Source: Psoroptes ovis (taxonomy: Eukaryota > Arthropoda > Arachnida > Sarcoptiformes > Psoroptidae). From it: 64,000 bases of DNA. Both the position numbers and the translations under genes were made by a program. The notes beneath the pieces are model-generated. The model made no database searches. It was given only the letters and a program-made list of their open reading frames with translations, and had not been told where the DNA came from. The stretch spans positions 436,501 to 500,500 of the forward strand of contig PQWQ01000010.1 of assembly GCA_002943765.1 (NCBI GenBank), in the 5' to 3' direction. Below, one piece after another: positions 48,101 to 60,000 of the stretch; position 1 is the first letter of the stretch, and each line of letters begins with the position of its first letter.

Positions 48101-51100
48101 GATGAATTTGATTATAAAATAAATTATTTTCACTCTCTCTCATATACCACCGTACTTTGACTCTTTGAAAATCCCAGACTTTTTGATCAAAAATAAATGA
48201 AATAAACGAACGAATGAATGAATGAATGAATCAGTGATTTGAACTCGGTTCAAAGACGAAGAACTCGATCGTTCAAAAACTTAATCAGAAGCAAAAACTA
48301 AGAGAGAATTTTAAACTGAATTTTTTAAGCAAAATCAAAATCAAACTACTAAATCAAAGGCTAATTTAAAATCTAATCAGTTTTAAGCACGAGTGAATGA
48401 ATGAATGAATCAATTCATATGTGTGTGATGGTGTACAAATTGAATGAAATCAAGTGAAATCAATTTATCATTTGAAATTATTTTTAAATACGGAGAAATT
48501 TGTTTTCACGTTTATTCAAATTCAAATTTAAATGTCGAAACATTTGAATTTGAATTTGAATTTTTTGAAGTCTTTGAATTTTGAAAATCTTTAAATTTTT
48601 AAGTCTGATTTTTGAAATCTTTTCAATAGAAGAAAACTGGCTGAATGGCTTTGACAAATTCAAATTCAAGCTTGATTCAAGCAAATTCAACTAAGAATTC
48701 AGTTCCGAATACAATCAAATCGGATTCGGAACTGAAACGATTTAACTTTAATTCAATTTCGCTATTTTCAGAATTTTTCAGAGAAAATCCAATCCAGAGA
48801 CAGAGAGAATCATCGATTGAGAAACATTGAATTTAATGCGCAGCATTTTTGCATCTGGCATTGAGAGAATTGAAATTGAAAATTCCGAGTGAATTCTGTG
48901 CATTTTAAGCATCCATACATTCTTGATTATTTATTCTTGGTTCATTTTATCGAATGGTGTTAAAGTTTGCGCGTCAATGTCGTTCTTTCAATGTGAATAA
49001 ATTCAGCCAACCCACCACCACCCATCCATTCAAAACGAAGAATAAAATTTAACACCGAGAGAACAATGATTCAAAGAAGAATTTTGTTACTTTACAAGCA
49101 ATCAATATCGATTATATTTATCATTTTATTATTATTATTATTTTGATTAAAATAATCGTCTGTTTGATTTTCTGAAATGAAAATTCATTCAAATTCATTC
49201 ATACTAAGAGAAATGATTATTGAATGTGTGTGTATGGATACAAATAGAAGAATTGAAAACAAACAAATGAAATGAAATGAAAATATTTTTAAATGAATCG
49301 ATGAAAATTTGATAAATTTCAACCGAATTGTCACTATTCGATAAATGAATTCGTTGACCATCGGTTGAACATGTTATTATTGCCAATTTAATAATTCAAA
49401 TGCCGACAATATTAATTCGCCACATATGAAAACCAAATGGTCAAATGTGACCCTTCGAATGAGGTCTTATGTTTATGGCTGTAATTGATCATCATCATCG
49501 TTCATCATTTGGCCAAAAAATTCAACTATTACTGTTACTTCAATACGCTTATTCAAATACATATAAATGCGTTGAAATGGTCATAAATTTTATTTATTTT
49601 AATATTAAAATTTAATAAAAAAGACCGGCTATTTATCATTGGCCAATTGGACGTTTAAAATTTAATATTTCCGATCATAATTCATCATTTTTTAATCAGA
49701 AATTTGATAAATTTCAACATTTTCAGTCGGCTAATTATCGTTGAAAAATTTCCAAAAATTTGAAAAATCTAAAAGATCTGAAAATTTTCATAAATCATAC
49801 AAATCATTCATCAATTGGAAACCGAACCGAATTGATCGAAGACAAATGATCCAGCGAATGGTCAAGTCCAAGTAATTTTAAAATAAAGTGAAATGCTCAT
49901 GAATGATCTGAATTGGAATCGAAGCATTTGAAGCATCTAAACAATTTGGGTAAGTGATGATGATGATGATTATAAGATTATTTTCTATGATTATCACGCC
50001 ATTTGATTTGATTGTTCGATGATTTCTTGAACAATGATCATTGATTATTTTAATGCTCAACTGAACATTTGTCATTTATCTTGATTGTGATATATGAATT
50101 TTCTTCATTTTTTGTTAACATTAGAATCAAAGGTATCAAATATTTTCATTTTTTAAACAATACAATCATACTCAGACATAATCCTTGATGAAATTTTCGC
50201 TTTTGTGATCAAATGATTCAATGATTCCAATAATAATAACATTATTTAATCGAATTGAATTGAATCGAAATGAATTGGGATTCGATATGGATCAATTGGT
50301 AGATCGATAGATCGATCTATCCATTTTGAACAATTCAAAATCTACAAGAATTATATTTCTCTTTTATTTTAAATTCTTGAAATTTGATTTTTTTGAAACC
50401 TTTTTGTATTTTATTATTGTTATTGTCAAATAATAATAATGATCACAATGACAATAACAATAATACCGAAAGCATCAATAAACGATTATCGTTTTACAAA
50501 AAACTGGTAAATAATAATTTCACGAGACAATTGACTGACTGAATTAGTTTATTATTCATTTGAAATTCAACATTCAAAAATGCCAATGTGATCAGTTCAG
50601 GCCATTTACCATCTTTCAAACATTTTTATTTTATTCTTGAAAAATGTTTGAATGTTGAATGTCCTATGTCATTTTATCACACACAAATCTTTTGTGTCTG
50701 TTTATTCATTTTTCTGGGTAAAACTTCTTGATCCATTTCAAATATCTATTCGATCAAATATATATTTCCATAAACATATTCCAATCTTTCAAATATTGAA
50801 ACCAGTGCATTCATACTTGAACAGAGTGTACACTCTTAGACATACAATAAAACATAATCACTGAGTGCATTTCTGAAAATATTTGAATATTCTCTCGAGC
50901 AGAATATATGGAAATATTTTTGTGAATTTGTGTCTTTTATATCAAAGATTTTATCAAGAATCTATGATTATTATTTGATTCGAAGCGAAAAGATTCACAG
51001 AATCAAATTCTTTGATATTCTCAATTAAATGGCTAAATATCTTGAGAAAATATCTTTGAACATTGAAGGCGAATCGATGATATTACATAATTGATATATG

Positions 51101-52283
51101 AATAAACAAAATAAACGAAATAAATGAATTAATAATTCCATCAATTATCAGATCAAAATTACACAAATAAAATAAATGTTCCATTATTGTATTACATCGA
51201 TTATTATTATTATTATTGATATTATTGAATCATTTAATAATACAATAAATTTGATTATAATCAAAGAAATTCATGGATCACTTTATTTATTTACTGGCTC
51301 TCACTAAACTAAATGATGAATAAATATACATTTTCACACTTGGTAATTTAGCATCTCATTTTTTACGCTTGTAATATTTGTGATACTTGTGAAAATATGT
51401 GATTTTCATTGTAACAATAATAATAAATAATGAATAATAATGATTTTTTTTACTCTTAATTCATTATTCGTAATCGATATAATTCAATTTTCCATTATAT
51501 TATCGATTGATTCCAATGATATTGATCTTTGTATTCATTCATTCATTTATTTGTCCATTTATATTTTTTCTATGGATATTTATTTTCAATAATATTTCTT
51601 ACAATTCGACATAAATAAAGTAAATCATAATATGAATAATACAAGTATATTCCTTTGAAAGTAATTGTTTCTTCGATGAAAATCTTGATAATCATATCAT
51701 TGAAACGGTACAATTCAATGATATTTCCATTATTATTGATTATAAATTATCGATTATTAAATGTGAATGAATGACTGAATCCATAAATAAATGAATGAAT
51801 GAATGAAATTTGAAATTCAATGTGTGAATAAATCAATGAATGAATTATTGAATTTCAAATGTGTAATTAATGATTGAACAGCGAAGTAATGGTCAATTTT
51901 GAATCAAAAATCAAAACAATGGCAGAAAAGCAATGACCATTGATCGATCATTTTTTCATTTTGAATAAATGAATTTATTTATTTCAATTCCATTTCATTG
52001 ATTTTATTTGAATCAATTCTGAATTTTGAAAATTCATTTGAATTGAAAATTTTCAAATCCAATGATTTGTTCTGGCTGAAGCATTCTCATATTGATTTGT
52101 ATTCGAAACAATTGATGAAAATGAATAAAGAAACTAATGACTGTTAAAGCTTTAAGCTTTAGGTCCATTGTGAATTAAAGTTCAATATGAATGTGAATAA
52201 TAACTTTGAAAATGATTGAATGATGAATGGTGATATATTCATTCATTGATATATCATTAGCATTTCTATGCCGATATATGTAA

Positions 52284-52301
52284 ACACACACACACACACA
52301 A
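52284..52301. repeat. CA dinucleotide microsatellite
   Basis: Nine AC/CA units in the gene-poor region; no associated gene. Confidence 0.75.
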
Positions 52302-54118
52302 GTAATCGGATAAAAGTTATTTATCATAACGAATGGCAGCTTTGAATGTCATTAATCAAAAAAATTCTTCGGAAAAATTTTAACCCTTTGAATACTTCAT
52401 ACAAATACAACGCATACAGCACATAGTGCTGAGTAAGTTGAAAAAAATTTTGTTTATTTTCCTCCTCCGTTCAATGTTTCATTATAATTTTGTCAACTTG
52501 GCATCATTTTGTTTGCAGTGTGTGGGTCTGTATTTGTTATGTGTACCCAAAGAGTTAAGAATCGAGAAAAAATGATGGAAAACTTTCACAATTGAAAATA
52601 ATTATTTTCTCTCTTTGTTTTTGGACCCAAATTATTTGAAATTTTTCGAATTTTAGGGCTATCAATTTCAGAAACAAAGACCCTAGACAAAGACATCAAA
52701 TTATTCGGGTGTAAGAGTTGATGAAACTGACCACCGAACGATCGTATATAATGAATTCAATGCATGTTTCAATCATTTTTGCTTGACATGTGCCTTGCGT
52801 TTAGTATTCAGGATCCAAATTGTTTAAAGATTATGTCAATTTCTTGTCATGATCTTTGTCAGGTTCATATTGTATTTTTGATCCATGTTTCATTGATCGT
52901 TTTCATTGTTTTTCAGTCATTTGATATCGGTAATCAATTATAAACAATAGCCATTACTGAATGAATTCATGTCAAAAATTTCATTTTCATTTGAAAATCA
53001 AGTAAAACCAAAGTAAATAATGATGAAAAATCTGTAATAATTTATGTATTAATTCTATCCAATCATTTAGTATTTATTAAAACACGATTTGACCATTTTT
53101 TTCAATTGAAACTGCTTTGTATCGATCTTTGTACCACCATCAATCGATTAACCCAATTGGCCAGTCATCATGGGCTGACCAGTTAATGTGTTGACCAGCA
53201 AAAACAAACAAAAATAGTACTTGACAAAATGAAAATAAATCGACCTAAGTCGAATAGATATTTATTTATATTCGAGTCCAACTGATTCCTGCTGGAAATT
53301 ACCCGCGAAAATATTTAAATTCAAAATTCAAAACCATGTTTGCGTGTGTTTTGTACTTTGAATTTTGAGTATTTTTTCAATATTTTTGAATATGAGTCGT
53401 ACAATTCACAAGTCATCTTCATCATCGACGATTCAAATAATATTGAATTTAAATGAACTTGAATTTATTTTTTCATTGATTTTGAATCAATTCAAACAAA
53501 TAAATAAATAAATAAACATAAACACAGACAACCAATAAACCAACCAGCCAAATACTTATTATTATTTCACGCAAATACAATGAATATTTCAAGTATTTAT
53601 GGTTCGTATTATGAACTCGATTATTCGAAAAATTCCAAATATCTTCCCTGAATATTAGAATCTTTTGTATTCAATATTCAATGAGAAATTGAAATAATGA
53701 AATGAACTTGGGTTATATTCATATTTGATTTACTTTGAGATCTCACTATGAATAACCAAATAAGTATATTTTGAAATATTCGTTTTGTTACAATTCAAAA
53801 AAAAAAAAACCAATGAAACAATCTGATATTATTATGATTTTCTCGTATCTATCGATATATGAATGAATGAATTTTTTTTCCGATTCTTCTTTTCACTTGT
53901 CATATTTGTTTATTTATTATTTTCGTATATCTGAATGTTTAAACAAACATCTCTTTCTATATGTGTTTATGTTTGTGTGTTTTACGATACAAACATATAT
54001 GAACGAAAAGATGTATATGAGTAAATACTAAACTAAATTCCATCGTATCGATAATACGTGACCATTTGTTTTTTTATTACAAATATTTACCAGTTAGTGA
54101 AAATTCTAAGCTCAAATA

Positions 54119-54199
54119 TTAGGTTGTCCGAAAAGTTCATTCCGCTTAATCAATGTAAGTTGCTAATGAAAATCGGCCAAAACTTTCCGGACCACCTTG
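54119..54199 (+). mobile_element. Mariner-like MITE copy 4
   Basis: Left end TTAGGTTGTCCGAAAAGTTC preceded by TA; right end CAAAACTTTCCGGACCACCTT, with decay of the last few bases. Orientation as at 35481, sharing CATTCCGCTTAATCAATG and AAAATCGGCCAAAACTTT. Confidence 0.85.
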
Positions 54200-55728
54200 A
54201 ATATAAACGATTTTGAATCGTCGAAACAAATTAGTATTCATAGATTGTCATTTCGTTGGTTGGTTGGTTGGTTTTTGGTTCATTCTGTTTCAATACATGT
54301 CTATACATTTACGATTATGATGATGATTGCCACATCAATGGTGGTACATCTTTTTTGGTGGTGGTCGTGTAGTGTAGACATACATTTAATGAATGAATCT
54401 AATGAAAATATACGTGCATTTCAGCATCGATTTTCAAGCTTAAAAATGAAAATGAAAGGGGCCAAGATTATAGTTTTTCATTTGTCCCTAGGAGTAATAG
54501 CAATGGTTATAACTAAACATTTGCTTTGCCAGAAAAAAAAACAATATTTTATTAATGATAATGATTTCTGTTTCATATTTAATATTTTGAAACAAAAAAT
54601 AATGTCAAAACAATAGACTTTGGTCAATGAATTTGATGGAATTCAATATCATTCAACGATAACACAGCAATAATCAATGATAATTTATTGAATTCATTCG
54701 ATGAATCAATCGAATTCATTGACTGCTCAAATTATTTGGTCAAATACATGACACCCGAACACATTGTAATTTGAACAATTTGATCTTTTTGGTTGACACA
54801 AAATCATTCATTGATCAATTATAATTAATCATCGTGACCATTATTGTTGATGATTAATATTATATCGAATAATCAATATTCTATACGTGTCCATTATCAC
54901 GATCATTGATGATAAATTGCTTCGGCTAAAGTCTTTTCTTGTCTTGTCATGACCATTTTTATCATTACAAATACAATTATCATTAATGTCATTGCAATTA
55001 TTATCATCATTTTCTTGTTTGAACCGGATATTTAATCTGACATTTATTCGATGATAATAACCAATGATGATGATGATCAACGAATTGAATTGATTATAGG
55101 AATTTGATAGAATAGAATTGTTTTGAACCGAAATTCTTTCGAATAAATGAATGAACAAATGAAATTCAATACATTTTGATTACAATTTTTGCCAAAATTC
55201 CATTCCATGCGATTCCAATCAATGGAAATGGAAATCGTGTCCAGAGTATTTTATTTCTTCGTTTATTTACACACAAAAATTAAAACATTTGTTATTCTTT
55301 TTTTCCATGTTTTCCATAATTGATTCATTGATTAAATTGTAATGATGGTGGTGGTGGCTGTAAATGGTAGTAATGGTGGCAATGATTAGACAATGATCAG
55401 ACAATGAAATCATGAAATGATTATGATGAAAATATGCTTGATTATGTTTGATATTTGGTTGATTTGTGCCTCGATTGACCATTCGGCACCAATCAACAAC
55501 CAATGATGACATCGAATGTTATTTGAATTGAAAATTTTGAAACATGAAATTTTTCCAATTTCTTTGATTCTTTAGTCTTTTTCCATCTTTCCAAATGTAC
55601 CCCACTCTGTATATCCTTGATGCCCTGCAAATGAATGGATCACGAATTCTTCAGAAAGTCAACTAAAAACAAAAATGTAAGATGTAGTTAAAGTTTAAGA
55701 TTACAAATGTTTTCAAAAAAAAAAAAAA

Positions 55729-55850
55729 AAAATGGCCAAAGAAAATTAATACAACCCCAGCAGCAGCTACAGCAACAACAGCAGCAACGACAAATGAAGC
55801 AAATGCTTATATCATTTGTATCAATTGTACTAATTTTCTTTGGCCATTTT
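55729..55850. repeat. Near-perfect 26-bp inverted repeat (long hairpin)
   Basis: The left arm 55729-55754 and right arm 55825-55850 are reverse complements at 25 of 26 positions (core GGCCAAAGAAAATTA). The 70-nt loop contains a second inverted repeat, ACAAATGA at 55790-55797 and TCATTTGT at 55812-55819, and CAG/CAA triplets. A 28-nt GCT repeat follows at 55881. This could be a small-RNA precursor, a foldback element or an attenuator-like UTR structure. Confidence 0.75.
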
Positions 55851-55880
55851 CTCGTTGATTTTATTGAATAATTTCGATTC

Positions 55881-55908
55881 GCTGCTGCTGCTGCTGCTGC
55901 TGCTGCTG
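55881..55908. repeat. GCT/CAG trinucleotide repeat
   Basis: Nine GCT units outside any recognisable coding frame, 30 bp after the inverted repeat. A second CTG/TTG mixed run lies at about 55998-56018. Confidence 0.8.
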
Positions 55909-56733
55909 AACATGAAATAATGAAATATATCGTTAAGAATCGGTCAAAAAAATCTTAAAATTTGTATCAAATTTTCTTCAAATCGATTCCGCTTATTCTG
56001 CTGCTGCTGTTGTTGTTGTGATTGTTTCAAAAATTTTCTGTTCGAAACAAACGAAAAACTAAAACACAGAAAGCAAAATTTCAAGTTTTAAGCTTTTTTT
56101 TCGCGGGTCATATTTGTATTTAATATTAATGTGTGTGTGTATGTGTTCATGGCTTAGTGATATTTAGCCCTTAAAATAATATTTGCCGGCTGTTGTTTTG
56201 CTTGGTTGCTTGCTTTGCTTGTTTGTTTTTGTATTTATTTCTTATTCGATAAAAGATTTTCTTCATTCATTCATTTATTCATTCATTCAGTGTATTTCAA
56301 TGTGTGTATTTCTGCCATTGCAATTGTTGTTGTTGTTTGCACTATGATGATGATGATGATGGTTCGTTAATCGTTTTCGATATTTTTATTATCCAGTTTT
56401 GTATGATATTGTTGTTGCTATTATTATTATTATTAAGATATCAATACAGCAATACAATACAGCAGTAATAGCAATGACTATTTGCGAAAAAAAATGAAAA
56501 CAACACTGCCAAATGTCACCAAAAAGAAACTTTTTCATTTTTTTTTATTTTGGAAAATAATTTTCAATATTTTTAAATATTAAAAGAAAAATAAATAAAT
56601 GAATTGAATTGAATTGAATAAATCGAATGAAATGAAATGAATGGAAATCATATAGAAATCAATTTAATCCATTCTATTACAATTTCTTATTATTTTTTTA
56701 TTACAACAATCTTCAATTGTGTAATATTTGTAG

Positions 56734-56833
56734 TATTAGAAAAGTTGTCCGAAAAGTTTTGTCCATGTTGAATCATTGTAAAATCAATGTAAATCCATAT
56801 TAAAAATTGGTCAAAATTTTTTGGACAACCTAA
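56734..56833 (+). mobile_element. Mariner-like MITE copy 5, diverged
   Basis: About 100 bp. AGTTGTCCGAAAAGTTTTG at the left and TCAAAATTTTTTGGACAACC at the right are the same terminal repeats with substitutions and a longer centre. TTAG and TAA ends remain. It lies 240 bp before the chaoptin-like start codon. Confidence 0.7.
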
Positions 56834-57075
56834 ATATGTTGTTCAAATTCATTAATGAAAATAATAAATAAATAAAAATCATTTACAGATATTTTTTTGC
56901 ACAGCAATTGAATACATATTGAATGAATGAATGGTTGATGTTGATTATTGCCCGAATGACCAACCAAAAATTTTCATCGAATGAAATCTGAAATGAAATG
57001 AAATGCCAATTGTGAAATATTGAAATGTGAATATTTATTGTTGTGCAAAAAAAACTAGGAAATTTATTGAGCAAA

Positions 57076-60000
57076 ATGATTCAATTTTGGAAAATTTTCA
57101 TTATTATTATCGCTATGATTGAATCAATCAAATCAATTGATCAACAACAACAACAACCAGATGATAATATCAGCAATAATAATGATGAAAATATTATCAC
57201 AAATAATCATGATAATAAACGTCGTTATAAGCAAACAATAAAATATTGTGATCATAATCCATTATGTCTATGTCAAAATTATACACAACAATATATGGAC
57301 ATTATTTGTTATAATGTACAATTTGATACCGTACCAGATCTAAGCCGAATGGTATCGATGAAAAAATATCAATTTAATCGAAATTTATATCGTCTATACA
57401 TTAATGGTGCTAAACAATTGACCAGTTTAAACGATTCGGATTCATTTGTAAATATTCATACTCTGACATCGCTATCGCTGATCAATACACGTTTATCGAT
57501 GATTAATGGTGAAATATTTAAAAATTTATCAATAAAACGTACATTAACAATATTGGATCTATCATATGGCCATTTAAATGATTTAAAATCAACAACATTT
57601 GATCATTTAGAACAGTTACAATATTTATCACTGAAAGGTAATCAAATTGAATCGATTAATGTAAAGCTATTTAAAAATTTAAAACATTTACGTACATTAT
57701 TGCTCAATGAAAATCGTTTATATTATATTGATAATAATATATTTAAAAATTTAACCCAATTACAACAATTAAATTTGGATACAAATATGATTGAAAGAAT
57801 TGATAATAATCCATTCCCGCTATCATTACGTTCATTATCATTATCGAATTGTTTATTAAGGAAAATACCATTTAATTCAATTGAATATTTAAAAAATTTA
57901 CAAATATTACAATTACAAGGAAATCTGATCAATCATTTATCACCATTTAAGCTATCAAATAATCATCTACAGCTGATTGATCTGAGCCATAATCTTATCG
58001 ACAGAATACCTGAAAATTTATTCATCAATTTTCGTGCATTCAATCAGGAATCAAATTATTTTATTGGCAATAATAATAATAATTCGATTAAATCGAAATA
58101 TATTATCGAGCGAAAATATTCAAACATGAATGAACCAGCAACAATGAGCTTAATGAATGAATCATCTTATTTCAATTTTAATATCGACAATGATGATGAT
58201 GATGATGATGATAATAATGATGAACAAATACAATTACATATCGAACAATTTTATCTTGATTTTAATTTCATTCAATCAATAGGATCGAATATATTTCGTT
58301 CAATTCGTATTGATAAATTATCATTATCAAACAATAGATTATCAAGCGATGGTCTATCGAATTTCGATACATTCACTGGACCAATGATAAAAACATTAAA
58401 AGTATTAAATATTAATTATAATTTGATCGATCGATTCCCGCGATCATTTCAACGTTTAAAAGGATTAAAACAACTTCTAATGAAAAATAATCGTATACAA
58501 ACAATCGACACATTTGGTCGATCATCATCAACATTAGAAGTAATAGATTTATCACAAAATTTAATTGAAAAAATACCAACAGCTGCATTTAATAAGCTTA
58601 CGAATTTATTGAAATTGAATTTACATGATAATTTGATTAGATTTATTGATAAAAATGATATCGATGGTTGGTGTCGTTTACGATTAAAATCATTAACCCT
58701 GTCGAAAAATAATCTTGAATATTTACCGCCAAATATCTTTGAAAATTGTAGAAATTTGAATGAACTACGATTAGGTGGTAATCGTTTGTTAGAGCTAAAA
58801 CCACAACAACAATTAGTGCAGCATTTGAATCACTTGCAATTGTTAGATTTAAGTTCATTAAAATCAATCGATTGGTCCTATAATAATGGTAATAATAATT
58901 CAATTTATTATGACGCTTATTCATTGCAAAAATCATTTTCAAAATTAAAATGGTTACAATTTGATTTTAATCAATTGAAAACCATATCAAATGCGATGCT
59001 ATCAATCATTTCGGAAATAAAACATTTAGATTTACAAAATAATCATATTGAATCGATCGAAACGGATCAATTGAATCAATTGAAAAATTTACAATCATTA
59101 ATATTGAGTAATAATCATTTGAAATCATTGAAAATGAATACAGTTTCCAATCTAAAATTTTTAGAAAGTATAACATTTTATTATAATAATATTGTGGAAA
59201 TAGAAATGCATACATTCAACAATTTACCACGTTTACAATCATTAATATTATCACGTAATAAATTGAAATTATTGCCGCCGAACATTTTCGTAAATTTATC
59301 TTCGGAATCGCAATCATTAACATTATTAATGGATAATAATCAAATTGAATGTTTATCATTCGATTCATTTGAAAATTTACGTAAATTTAAAGTAAATAAT
59401 ATTGATGATGATGATGATGATCATGATGATGAACAATTTGTTCTGTATTTAAATATATCAAATAATCAAATAAAAACATTGGAAAATTGTCATCATCATA
59501 ATGAACATTTATTATACGCTTCAATTAATAGCAATAATCATAATAATTGGACCAAAATAATTTCAAAATCAAATAATGATAATGATGATGAACCGAACAA
59601 AAAACAAATATTGTCGATACGTGTTTTGGATTTATCATCAAATAAACTTAATGAAATATCTCGGAAATTTTTGGAGAAATTTTGTACAAAAACAATTTCA
59701 TTTTATGCAAATAATAATCAAATAAAATATCTGCCATTACAAATATTCATCAATTGTCAACAATTACAAACATTATCATTAAATTTTAATCTAATCAACG
59801 ATTTACAATCGATCAATGATTATGATCAATTATCATCGATTCGTTCATCATATTCAGTGCAAACATTAAGTTTACAATATAATCAAATCAATAGCTTAGA
59901 ACATTTTCGATATTTATTTAATCATTGCATTGAATTGAAATCATTATATTTGAATAATAATCAAATACGATCAATACCGGCAAACATATTTTCAAATACA

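Larger units (their letters stand above)
45778..57075. other. 11.3-kb stretch with no convincing gene
   Basis: No open frame here looks like protein: the longer ones are A/T-driven and lack conserved blocks. It holds three MITE copies, a long inverted repeat at 55729-55850, simple repeats, and exon-like starts with strong donors on the plus strand (ATG at 46960 with GTAAGC at 46997; GTAAGTG at 49950). These may be leader exons of the chaoptin-like gene. Locally more balanced blocks occur at 46380-46460, 47790-48000 and 52660-52820. A regulatory region or long noncoding RNA is possible. Confidence 0.5.

Noticed and set aside
54197..54616. 139-codon open frame beginning at the end of a MITE
   Set aside because: It starts from a non-ATG codon, consists of low-complexity hydrophobic and Lys/Asn-rich sequence, and shows no conserved block or splice context.
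46960..57075. Joining the exon at 46960 to the chaoptin-like gene via an acceptor at 57058
   Set aside because: The frame happens to fit, but the acceptor lacks a pyrimidine tract, the intron would be 10 kb, and it would bury the signal peptide inside the protein.
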